This document shows positions 27,796 through 35,370 of a stretch of DNA of 64,000 nt, in pieces. Position 1 is the first letter of the stretch. Each line of letters starts with the position of its first letter. The translations under genes and the position numbers were made by a program. Source of the stretch: Leptospiraceae bacterium (GTDB lineage: Bacteria > Spirochaetota > Leptospiria > Leptospirales > Leptonemataceae); NCBI GenBank assembly GCA_026005135.1, contig BPKM01000004.1, positions 173,340-237,339 on the forward strand, given 5' to 3'. The notes beneath the pieces are model-generated. The model was not told where the DNA came from. It ran no database searches and saw nothing but the letters and a program-made list of their open reading frames with translations.

Positions 27796-28350
27796 TTATA
27801 CTTCTTTATAATATAAAGCGTAAAATTTTTTTAGATATAAAAATACATCATAGATACCAAAAATTAATAACGAAGAAAATAAATCTCCGGCAAAGGTATT
27901 TCTAAAAAAGGGTAATGCCATTTCGTAGCATAAGGTCAAACCATATAAAGTATGTTCATACATACCACTCCATAACCATACAGCAAAATTTGTGGTTAAA
28001 TAAAATAATATACTGGATAATATACTAATACTAACAATAGAAACATATTTTATAATTACAGAACTTTTTCTGTTAATAAATTTCCCTAAAAGAACTGGAA
28101 ATAATAAAGATATATAAACAACCACCTGAACTTCATCAAATCCATAACCTAATATTAGATTACTAATAAAAAGCGTTAAGATTACAAATAACATACCAAA
28201 GCGACGATTCCATATAGAAACAATAAAAAGAGTTATTCCAACTATGGGAGTAAAATTTGGTAAATGATCAACAATTCTTGATAAAATACCAATCCCAATA
28301 AATAAAATTAAAGGGATCAGGATTTCGTATTTTTGAATGTAGTTTTTCAT
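27796..28350 (-). CDS. DUF6580-like membrane protein of the cobalamin operon
   Basis: 184 residues with five or six hydrophobic helices. The block 'FAVWLWSGMYEHTLYGLTLCYEMALPFFRNTFAGDLFSS' (about residues 123-161) carries the FAVW, MY.HT..GL and PFFRNT..GD marks of the DUF6580 putative transporter family, which resembles S components of ECF transporters. Family members often sit near cobalamin genes. It could bind or move a vitamin-like ligand across the inner membrane; this is inference. The ribosome site is AGGAGG. Confidence 0.75.
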   Translation of the reverse strand: MKNYIQKYEILIPLILFIGIGILSRIVDHLPNFTPIVGITLFIVSIWNRRFGMLFVILTLFISNLILGYGFDEVQVVVYISLLFPVLLGKFINRKSSVIIKYVSIVSISILSSILFYLTTNFAVWLWSGMYEHTLYGLTLCYEMALPFFRNTFAGDLFSSLLIFGIYDVFLYLKKFYALYYKEV

Positions 28351-28371
28351 ACTTCCTCCTATATATTTTTA

Positions 28372-28812
28372 TTATAGTTCATTTTGTGTACATTTTCCTT
28401 TTTCTTCCCAGGTGGTAAAACACCATAAAATTTGTGTATTTTTATCGATTACAATCTGAGAAATCCCTTTATCTGCTAATTGATTGTTAACAAAATATAA
28501 CCAATTTTTTTTATTTTTTCCAGAACCTTCGTTATTAATTCCATTAATTTTGGTTATGAATATCATTTTATCTTTACCCTGGTATTGAAAGTCTAATTGA
28601 TTTTGATTTTTTAAATCCATCATTATATCAAATAATGTTTTTGGATTTTTATATTCTTTACTTATGGAAGATAATGTATTATCTACTTTTATTTTTAATT
28701 GAATTTGATAATTAACATTAGAATCTTTATGATTTTGTTCTTTTTGTTTATTACAACTAAATAGAAATAATAAAGTGAATATAAAGATAGTTTTATAAAT
28801 TTTATTTTTCAT
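28372..28812 (-). CDS. DUF4430 (transcobalamin C-terminal-like) lipoprotein
   Basis: 146 residues. The signal peptide ends in lipobox LFSC (Cys20). The mature domain, with 'YKNPKTLFDIMMDLKN', 'FITKINGINNEGSGKNKKNWLYFVNNQLADKGISQIVI' (in two parts here) and a final 'TQILWCFTTWEE', follows the DUF4430 pattern, a fold shared with the C-terminal domain of human intrinsic factor and transcobalamin. In this operon a corrinoid-binding role is a reasonable inference. Its position, 21 bases before the membrane protein gene, supports shared function. Confidence 0.8.
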   Translation of the reverse strand: MKNKIYKTIFIFTLLFLFSCNKQKEQNHKDSNVNYQIQLKIKVDNTLSSISKEYKNPKTLFDIMMDLKNQNQLDFQYQGKDKMIFITKINGINNEGSGKNKKNWLYFVNNQLADKGISQIVIDKNTQILWCFTTWEEKGKCTQNEL

Positions 28813-28833
28813 TTAAGCACTCCTTAAAAAGTT

Positions 28834-29712
28834 TTATCTATTCGTAATATATCTTGCAATTACACCATCTATATCTGCTGTTTGATCAAAAGAACTTGAA
28901 TCATATATAAATCCTCTTGAAACTGCACTTGTTAAGCGTAAGTAGATAAAACCATTAGTTAAAATTTGATTTTTTATGGTAGAATTGCAACCCTCTCCAC
29001 TTTGCCCAAAATTACTATCACCTAAATCAAAACCATCCCCACCTGCCTTAGAAGGATCAAAAATATCATTTTCTGAATACTGCCAGTTTTTCTGATTAAA
29101 TAATACTGGCTCAATTCCAGCAAAACGTTGCCAGTTCATTGGTTTTCTTAAATTGGTAAGAGAGGTATCACTTCCTATATATTGAGGATTCCAACCACAC
29201 CAATTATTTCCATCATAACTAACTTCTAAGATAACGGGTTCCATAAATCGAGCATTATTACAATTATTTTCTCCACCATAACAAAATGGATTTTCGAAAA
29301 CAACAATATCTATACCTGGCCCATCTAATATTTTTTTATTTTCAATTTCTAATACAAGACATTTTTCATTTTGCTTGCAATATGTTGAATTAGAAGAAGA
29401 TTGCAAAGAATATACATCTGTTGAACCCGAAGTTTTTCCAGCACCGCAAATACCATTAATGGCTTTATTGGGGTCTTTAAACCCAGAATAAGTAGCACCT
29501 GGAGCTTCTATTATTTTGTTAAATAGAGAAGTATTTTGCAAGGAAAAATTTATTTCGCATAAACTTTGATTATTATTATTTGAAATATTTTGATTATTTA
29601 ATAGTAAAAGTAACAAACTTTCTTTATTATTCTGTACTGATGGATTACAAAAACTTAAAAATAAAAAAAAGCCCCATAAAAGGGCTTTTATCAAGAGATT
29701 TTTATAGTTCAT
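28834..29712 (-). CDS. Surface lipoprotein of the cobalamin operon
   Basis: 292 residues from the ATG at 29712, chosen because it gives a clean lipoprotein signal (ALLWGFFLFLSFC). An upstream in-frame start would overlap the preceding gene. The mature protein is Cys-rich and contains 'GPGIDIVVFENPF', 'EPVILEVSYDGNNW', 'GGDGFDLGD' and 'DIDGVIARYI'. This pattern is seen in cell-surface proteins encoded beside BtuB-type receptors in other phyla. The acidic Gly/Asp motifs may bind calcium. Precise function unknown; ligand capture at the surface is a fair guess. Confidence 0.75.
   Translation of the reverse strand: MNYKNLLIKALLWGFFLFLSFCNPSVQNNKESLLLLLLNNQNISNNNNQSLCEINFSLQNTSLFNKIIEAPGATYSGFKDPNKAINGICGAGKTSGSTDVYSLQSSSNSTYCKQNEKCLVLEIENKKILDGPGIDIVVFENPFCYGGENNCNNARFMEPVILEVSYDGNNWCGWNPQYIGSDTSLTNLRKPMNWQRFAGIEPVLFNQKNWQYSENDIFDPSKAGGDGFDLGDSNFGQSGEGCNSTIKNQILTNGFIYLRLTSAVSRGFIYDSSSFDQTADIDGVIARYITNR
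29661..29688 (-). terminator. Terminator-like hairpin inside the start of a coding sequence
   Basis: On the minus strand a 7-base stem AAAGCCC (29682-29688) / GGGCTTT (29668-29674) is followed by further Ts in a run of eight (29663-29670). It lies within codons 9-17 of the surface lipoprotein gene, so it is both signal peptide and possible attenuator. Confidence 0.6.
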
Positions 29713-29722
29713 TTTATTATAA

Positions 29723-30271
29723 TTATAATTTTTGTAATTTGGTCCAGGCATATAAACCACATCCAGTACTATCAGGATTAGAAGCATCTGCTTGTGTTGT
29801 ATCTTGTTTTGCTGCTTCTAATGAAGCTTTATTATAAACAATTTCGCAGTAATAATATGAACCATTGTATTTTGTCCATACAATGCGAGAATAACATTCT
29901 ACCCCATTTTCTCCATTAGTGCTATTATTATTACAATCTGCCCATGATGGTTCATTAATTCCTTTTACATAGAGAGTTTTAGAAGAGTTATCAAACTCTA
30001 CAATAATTTTATTGATTAATCCTTCCCAGAAACCATGAACACCAGAAAGAGGATTTTTTTCTGCATAGATTTGATGATAACTTCCCCAGTTATCTTTCCA
30101 GTTTCCATTGATTTCAAGAAATTCAATATTGGTTTTATTTAGATAATCTACTAGTAATAGATTTTCTGATTTTTCATCTAACTTACCATTGGATTTATCT
30201 TCGCCAAAGCCAAAACAATTGACAAATAATTGTAAAATCAGTAAATTGATAAAAATTAATTTGTATCTCAT
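29723..30271 (-). CDS. First lipoprotein of the cobalamin operon, family unknown
   Basis: 182 residues; signal peptide ends in lipobox QLFVNC (Cys19). The mature part has 'GNWKDNWGSYHQIYAE' and 'IVWTKYNGSYYYCEIVYNKAS', and several Cys (C111, C124, C138, C170 approximately) that may form disulfides. I do not recognise a family by eye. It is the first gene after the riboswitch, with GGAGGG 9 bases before its ATG, and its stop lies 10 bases before the next gene. Co-regulation implies a part in corrinoid uptake. Confidence 0.7.
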   Translation of the reverse strand: MRYKLIFINLLILQLFVNCFGFGEDKSNGKLDEKSENLLLVDYLNKTNIEFLEINGNWKDNWGSYHQIYAEKNPLSGVHGFWEGLINKIIVEFDNSSKTLYVKGINEPSWADCNNNSTNGENGVECYSRIVWTKYNGSYYYCEIVYNKASLEAAKQDTTQADASNPDSTGCGLYAWTKLQKL

Positions 30272-30281
30272 CTTTTACCCT

Positions 30282-30502
30282 CCAGTTTCGTTTCTGGGGA
30301 CTTTTTGCTGTATTTTGATAGCAGAAAGTCCCTCCAGATTGTTTTATATCTCCAGAGGGACCCTCTGCCATTGGCAGGCGGCTTAGCAGTTTTACGGGCT
30401 TACTAAGCCGGGGAAGATCTGGCTCGTCCCCTATTATGGGGCATCACAGTTCCACCGTGAGCGCGGGATTCTCACCCGACTTCCTCCCTCGTGGAGATAT
30501 AA
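30282..30502 (-). promoter_or_regulatory. Cobalamin riboswitch with translational expression platform
   Basis: On the minus strand the aptamer is closed by a perfect 10-base P1: GGAGATATAA at 30493-30502 and its partner at 30344-30353. Inside are 'GTCGGGTGAGAATCCCGC' and the B12-riboswitch core 'GAGCCAGATCTTC' and 'GCCTGCCA'. After P1, GAGGGAC (30328-30334) can pair with GTCCCTC at 30355-30361 or join a 13-base stem (30320-30332 with 30297-30309). A last small stem CCAG/CTGG (30282-30297) abuts the ribosome site GGAGGG. No T run follows, so control is probably translational: ligand binding would hide the ribosome site. Confidence 0.92.
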
Positions 30503-30699
30503 CCATCTTAATTTTTTTTATTACAACAGCAAGTTTTTTTTGATTAATTCTCTATAATGTGGCAACTTAAGAAAATTTATAAACAATCATAAATTATTTA
30601 TTAGTCAAAAATACTTATTTTTCGTGTTTTTTACGGAAATTCTACTAAATAATTTATAACTAACTGATAAAGGATTTAAAAATCATAAAATAATAAAAA
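30503..30699. other. Intergenic region between divergent transcripts
   Basis: 197 very AT-rich bases that must hold the promoter of the riboswitch operon and that of the muramidase gene. No consensus promoter could be picked with confidence. Confidence 0.4.
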
Positions 30700-31311
30700 A
30701 TGAACAACTTTTCTTTTTTTGAAACTTTTTTTATATATATACACTATATTATATATGCTATGGTACTGCGATATATTATTATTATAATAGCAGGTTTTTT
30801 ATTTAATTATTGTGTAGCAGCTAATCCTTATGCTTTAGTTATTCTTGCTCAAACATCTGGTTTTTTAATTGATTATAGAGATACAGAAAACATAAGAAAA
30901 TTTTATTTAGAAGATGCTAATTATCATTATTTAAAAGAAAAATATAGATGGTTTAAAGACGAAATCTATGTAAATGTTCGTTATTATTGCCTTGTAGATT
31001 CAAAAGTTGTTTTCTCTTTAATTGATATAGAAAGCAAAGGAAATATGTATCTCAATGCAAATTTTGCTACGGATTCTAAAAATTTTAAACATAGACCAAT
31101 AGGATTAATGCAGGTTATGAGTTATCATGTAGATTATCCTTTTACTTTAACCAATGTAAATACAAATATAAAAGTAGGTTGTGGCCTTTTAAATGATTGT
31201 TATTTATTACATAATAAAAATCTATTAAAAACATTAAGCTGTTATAAATATGGGAAATTTGCTAAAAAATTTCATTATCAGTATTCTTATAAAATTCTAA
31301 AAAATATGTAA
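30700..31311 (+). CDS. Lytic transglycosylase-like (SLT domain) protein
   Basis: 203 residues with an N-terminal membrane anchor or signal; an alternative start at the Met at 30760 gives a tidier signal peptide (MVLRYIIIIIAGFLFNYC). The catalytic region has 'VVFSLIDIESKGNMYLN' with the SLT catalytic Glu in an ES-G context, 'RPIGLMQVMSYH' (usual GLMQ block) and 'NIKVGCGLLNDCY' (usual N...G..YL block). It cleaves the peptidoglycan glycan strand in family members. It is short for the class, consisting of little beyond the catalytic domain. Confidence 0.75.
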   Translation: MNNFSFFETFFIYIHYIIYAMVLRYIIIIIAGFLFNYCVAANPYALVILAQTSGFLIDYRDTENIRKFYLEDANYHYLKEKYRWFKDEIYVNVRYYCLVDSKVVFSLIDIESKGNMYLNANFATDSKNFKHRPIGLMQVMSYHVDYPFTLTNVNTNIKVGCGLLNDCYLLHNKNLLKTLSCYKYGKFAKKFHYQYSYKILKNM

Positions 31312-32748
31312 TTATTCAATTCGTAGTATATAGAAATCAATTTTTAAAGGTGGACCACTATCTGTATCTGTTGTTGCTCCTACAATAATTTTTTCTTTTC
31401 CCTGATCCTTCTGGATTGCAAGACCAGTTAACCAATCATTATCATTGGTATTTTTATCATAAGTAAAAATACCATTTGTGCCAAAAGAAGTATCTTTTGT
31501 TCCATCAGGATTATAGCGAATGATTAATAATTGATATTGATTTGCTGCTACTTCGGAATTCCCTCCTAAAAGAATCTTGCCATTAGATTGAATTGCAATT
31601 TTTGTTGCAACATCTTCTAAGCCAAAATCTTCAATAATTTCTCCATTTATACCGAAATTTGTATCAATAGTTCCATCAGGGTTATAACGGGCTAAATAAT
31701 AATCTTTATTGGTACCATTAGACTTATAACTAGCAATCAAGATTTTTCCATCTGGCTGTAATTTGATATTATAAATAGAAGAATCCGTAGTATTATTATA
31801 TAAAACTTTTCCTGTTGAATTAAATGAAGTATCAAAATTAGTACCATTATTTAAATAACGAATTAAAGCAATATTTATTGGATTTGTACCAGAAGGATCC
31901 CATGAACCTCCAGCAATAATATTATTATCTGGCTGAATTATTAAATCTTGTAAACTATCCTGATTGGAGCCAAGTTCAATATCTGCAACGCCTGAACTAC
32001 CAAAAGTTGTATCTGGTGATAAATCTTCTTTATAACGAAAAATTTTAAAATTATAATTTCCAGCAATTGAACTACCATAAACACCTACGATATAATAGGT
32101 ATTTGAACCAATAGTTTGTATATCAATGGCATTACCAAAATATGTTCCTCCACCACCATATACACTTAAACCAAGATTGGAACCATCAGAATCGAATTTT
32201 GCAATAAAGTGTCTATTTATGCTACCTGGCGTTGCAGTTCCTGTTACTACAATTTTATTATCTGATGTTAAAATTAGATCCTTTATGATTTCCTGAGAAC
32301 TAGATGGAAAACCTGTTGTAATATCATATATAACAATACCTCCAGTTCCAAAGGTTGTATCGAAGCTACCATTCGGATTTAATCGTGCTAAAAAGAGCTT
32401 ATTATTAGTTTTACCTCCCAATATAATTTTCTGATCTGGTTGAAGGATTAAATTTTTTAAATCATCTTGATTATTTCCAGTAGAATATGGTATATATACA
32501 ATTCCACCACTACCAAATGTTGTATCTAAATTACCATTAGATTCCTCTTCATTAAATTCCTCTTCATTAAATTCCTCTTCATTATTCTGATTTAAGCCTA
32601 AAAGTTCATCACAAAAATCATAGCTTTTCGGAATTAATAAACAACGCAAATAGATTCCTTCTATTTTTCTTATATCGAGAGGATGTTGTAGCTCTCCAAG
32701 ACAGGATATAATTAATATAATAATTAACAAATAAATTATTTTTTTCAT
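31312..32748 (-). CDS. Lipoprotein with delta-60 repeats (beta-propeller)
   Basis: 478 residues; lipobox IISC (Cys16). After an acidic spacer it is made of about seven delta-60 repeats, each with 'NPDGTIDTNFGINGEI'-like and 'LQPDGKILIAS'-like halves (examples: 'NPNGSFDTTFGTGGIV', 'QPDNNIIAGGSWD', 'NPDGTKDTSFGTNGIF'). Such repeats fold as a beta-propeller and occur in surface proteins. The spacer near residue 60 is a tandem EEEFN repeat encoded by a 15-base DNA repeat. Ligand unknown. It is convergent with the muramidase gene, stop to stop. Confidence 0.85.
   Translation of the reverse strand: MKKIIYLLIIILIISCLGELQHPLDIRKIEGIYLRCLLIPKSYDFCDELLGLNQNNEEEFNEEEFNEEESNGNLDTTFGSGGIVYIPYSTGNNQDDLKNLILQPDQKIILGGKTNNKLFLARLNPNGSFDTTFGTGGIVIYDITTGFPSSSQEIIKDLILTSDNKIVVTGTATPGSINRHFIAKFDSDGSNLGLSVYGGGGTYFGNAIDIQTIGSNTYYIVGVYGSSIAGNYNFKIFRYKEDLSPDTTFGSSGVADIELGSNQDSLQDLIIQPDNNIIAGGSWDPSGTNPINIALIRYLNNGTNFDTSFNSTGKVLYNNTTDSSIYNIKLQPDGKILIASYKSNGTNKDYYLARYNPDGTIDTNFGINGEIIEDFGLEDVATKIAIQSNGKILLGGNSEVAANQYQLLIIRYNPDGTKDTSFGTNGIFTYDKNTNDNDWLTGLAIQKDQGKEKIIVGATTDTDSGPPLKIDFYILRIE
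32541..32585 (-). repeat. 15-base tandem repeat, three copies
   Basis: Unit ATTCCTCTTCATTAA (plus strand) at 32541, 32556 and 32571, the last with one change at its final base. It encodes EEEFN-type pentapeptides between the lipid anchor and the propeller. Copy changes would keep frame and only alter linker length. Confidence 0.9.
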
Positions 32749-32854
32749 AAAATATTCCTTTAATAATTATAAATAATCACATATCCATAAATCGTCAATA
32801 AAAAATAAATTTTTATAGACTAATATAATATAACAAAATATACGAAAAGTAACT

Positions 32855-33967
32855 ATGAATGCCGAAGTAAATTTTTATCGGCAGATTTTTAAAGATTTTA
32901 TGCCAGCCTGGTCAGAAAGGGGGGGCTATATAGAAGGCTATAAAGGCTATCAATATTTATATCCAGAAAATATTGCTCCTATTCCTATTCAATTTGCTCC
33001 TGCTTCCAGTCTTGATGGTCTTTTTATTGATATAGAACATGCTCCTGCTTCTCCTCAGATGTTAGTAAATTATATCCAGACCATAGCACCTGGTGGCATT
33101 ACCATTGTACATTTGTCGTATAAATTCTGGAATAAAAAAATGATTTATAATACCTTTCATACTGCTGGTTTTGAAATTTTATATTTTTCTAAAATTCCCG
33201 AATTAAAATATATTCATTATGATTCTGGATATTTTAAAACAAAAGGTTTGTTACCTTATCTATTTTTTGCCAGTTTTCCTTTTACTCCTTATTCTTATAA
33301 GCGAAATTATTTTATTATTGCAAAAAAGAATTTCTATAAAAATTACGATAAGCATCTTCAATTCAGTATTATTTTAATATTACCAGAGCAAAAAGAAAAA
33401 GCTCATCAGAAATTATTAAGCTGGGAAGAATTTTTACAAGAACATAAAATTCATAATATAGAATTAGTTGTAGTAAAAAATTCTCATAAAGATATAAACG
33501 AAAAAGGCTATTCCCAGATGCAAATTATTCATCATTACGAAAAAACATTTACTGAAAATGCGATTTATTCTGGAATTTACAAAAGTAAAGGGAAAATCGT
33601 CTTAATTGATATGGATTCTTCCGTAAATCATCCTTCTTTATTTTTTGAAGCTTTTGATCATTTTTTAAAAAATCAATCTTTATCTACAAAGCCTCTTGCT
33701 ATTTATGCCTATCCCTTACAAGAAAAAAATCAATTTTTAAAAAAAATTTATTATAAACTTATCTATGGAATTAAACATCCTACTGCTAAATATAGATTAT
33801 ATAATCAAAAAAGTATAGAATTATTTTATAAATATCATCCTTATACATTAAAACAAAATCCTTACCTTATAGAAAAAGAGATAAAAAAACATAAGGGTAA
33901 AATTATAGAAATTCCTTATAACTTACCCTATAAACCTTTAAAAAAAAAATCAATCAAAGTAAAATAA
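32855..33967 (+). CDS. Fusion of degenerate methyltransferase-like and glycosyltransferase-like domains
   Basis: 370 residues. The N-terminal part resembles a SAM-methyltransferase core that has lost the glycine-rich motif ('SLDGLFIDIEHAPASPQML' then 'IAPGGITIVHLSYKFW', like the strand 4/5 region of methyltransferases). From residue 165 it resembles a GT2 glycosyltransferase: 'QFSIILILPEQ', 'NIELVVVKNSHKD' and 'GIYKSKGKIVLIDMDSSVNHPSLFFEAF', with DMDSS in the DxD position. It ends just after an A10 tract at 33940-33949, and coding sequence continues in another frame, so this may be only the N-terminal two-thirds of a longer enzyme. Confidence 0.6.
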   Translation: MNAEVNFYRQIFKDFMPAWSERGGYIEGYKGYQYLYPENIAPIPIQFAPASSLDGLFIDIEHAPASPQMLVNYIQTIAPGGITIVHLSYKFWNKKMIYNTFHTAGFEILYFSKIPELKYIHYDSGYFKTKGLLPYLFFASFPFTPYSYKRNYFIIAKKNFYKNYDKHLQFSIILILPEQKEKAHQKLLSWEEFLQEHKIHNIELVVVKNSHKDINEKGYSQMQIIHHYEKTFTENAIYSGIYKSKGKIVLIDMDSSVNHPSLFFEAFDHFLKNQSLSTKPLAIYAYPLQEKNQFLKKIYYKLIYGIKHPTAKYRLYNQKSIELFYKYHPYTLKQNPYLIEKEIKKHKGKIIEIPYNLPYKPLKKKSIKVK

Positions 33968-34443
33968 TTCCTTCTTTATATTTTTTTGGTATTTATTTAA
34001 ACTTATGGTATTTTATTTTTTTTATTTGGTTTTCTTTTTATACAATTTATTCGTTTATAATCCCTACTATTACTTATTATTTATTACAACACTATAAGAT
34101 TGATTTAACAATAATTAATAAATGGTTTACTTTTGTTAAAGATGTTCCAGATTTTATTAAAAATATTTTAGAAAAAGGATTATTATATTTCTTTATTTAT
34201 AAAAATATTTTATTATTATTCTTTTTGTTTTGGATATTTGTAATATTACTTCATTACTTACAAAAAAAACTTTATTATAAATTTTATAAAAAATTTATTA
34301 ATTTTAAAGTTTTATTATTAGAATGTATAGAAACATTTTTTATAATATTTCTTTACTTTCAGAATTTTTCTATTGATATATTTTTGATAGCATTATTATT
34401 TTTAAGATATATCTTTTATTTTATTTATAAAATAGTTATTTGA
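33940..34443 (+). CDS. Out-of-frame continuation: C-terminal membrane domain
   Basis: A frame without stops runs from the A10 tract to TGA at 34441-34443, about 165 codons, but has no usable ATG until 34225 and no ribosome site. It encodes at least three strongly hydrophobic helices ('LWYFIFFIWFSFYTIYSFII', 'LLLFFLFWIFVILLHYL') and a lysine-rich end. A one-base slip in A10 joins it to the preceding glycosyltransferase-like protein, giving about 530 residues with a C-terminal membrane part, a common layout in GT2 enzymes. Whether both forms are made is unknown. Confidence 0.5.
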   Translation, partial: KKKINQSKIIPSLYFFGIYLNLWYFIFFIWFSFYTIYSFIIPTITYYLLQHYKIDLTIINKWFTFVKDVPDFIKNILEKGLLYFFIYKNILLLFFLFWIFVILLHYLQKKLYYKFYKKFINFKVLLLECIETFFIIFLYFQNFSIDIFLIALLFLRYIFYFIYKIVI

Positions 34444-34451
34444 GAGCTTTT

Positions 34452-35370
34452 TTATTTAGTTTTTTTAAACAATGCACCAAAAATAGAGCCTATAAAGATT
34501 AATACACTTCCAATAAAATCCTGTATTGTATAAATTATATTTAAAAAAATAATAGAAAAAATTGTAGCAAATACTGGCTCCATTGCATAAAGGATAGAAG
34601 CTTTTACAGGTGTTGTTTGAGGTTGATAATAAAATAAAATCAATGTTGTTATTAATGTAGCTGGTATTGATAAATAAAGCACAGAGAAATACACATTAAA
34701 ATTGAATTCCAATAAATTTAAAGATTCATACTGGATTAATATAAGAGAACATATTACAATAACAAAAAAGTGTAATAATACAATTGAAAGAAATTCTTCT
34801 GATTTAATTGAATCTATAATGATTATATAAATAGCAAAGCCAATTGCACAAAACAACGTATAAAGATCTCCCATAAATGTCTTACTGATAATAGGATTTT
34901 CTAAACGAAATCCAAAAAATAATATATAAGAACCAGAAAGAATCTAAAAGCAAACTAAACCATTGTTTTATTGTAATTGTTTTCTTTAAAAATAAATATT
35001 GAAACAAATAAACAAATACAATTAATAATTGAGTTATAAAAGCAGAACGATGAGGTGTTGTATATAATAAACCATAGGTTTGCGTATAATAACTAACAAA
35101 TCCTATCAATCCTAAGAATAAACTCTTTTTAAATGTATTCCATGTAAAAATATTATAATTGATAGATATAATATTAACTAAAATCAAAATACTTAATACA
35201 ATAAAAGCAATAAAAAAGCGTAAAAAAATTAGCATAAAGGGATGAATCCATTGTAAACCATAATGAATAACGGGAAACGTACTACCCCATAAAATAGTAG
35301 CAAAAAGTAAAAAAAACTCGGCTTTATAATCCGAAAATAAAATTGTCTTTTTTATGTTTACATTAAGCAT
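34452..35370 (-). pseudogene. EamA/DMT-family transporter, frameshifted
   Basis: Two adjacent frames (34882-35370 and 34452-34874) together give the ten-helix EamA layout. The N-terminal half has 'LLFATILWGSTFPVIHYGL' and 'FLRFFIAFIVL', the usual EamA opening. The C-terminal half has 'ALLFY..PQ..PVKASILYAMEPVFATI'-type sequence, seen here as 'TTPVKASILYAMEPVFATIF'. Removing one base at about 34944 joins LLL to ILSGSYILFFGF and restores about 305 residues. It is a drug/metabolite exporter family; substrate unknown. Read error or recent mutation. Confidence 0.8.

Noticed and set aside
29713..29787. Longer start for the second surface lipoprotein
   Set aside because: It would place the signal peptide internally and overlap the upstream gene; the ATG at 29712 gives a normal lipoprotein signal.
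30189..30386. 65-codon plus-strand open frame over the riboswitch
   Set aside because: It is antisense to the structured B12 aptamer leader and the first lipoprotein gene; no ribosome site and no protein-like composition.
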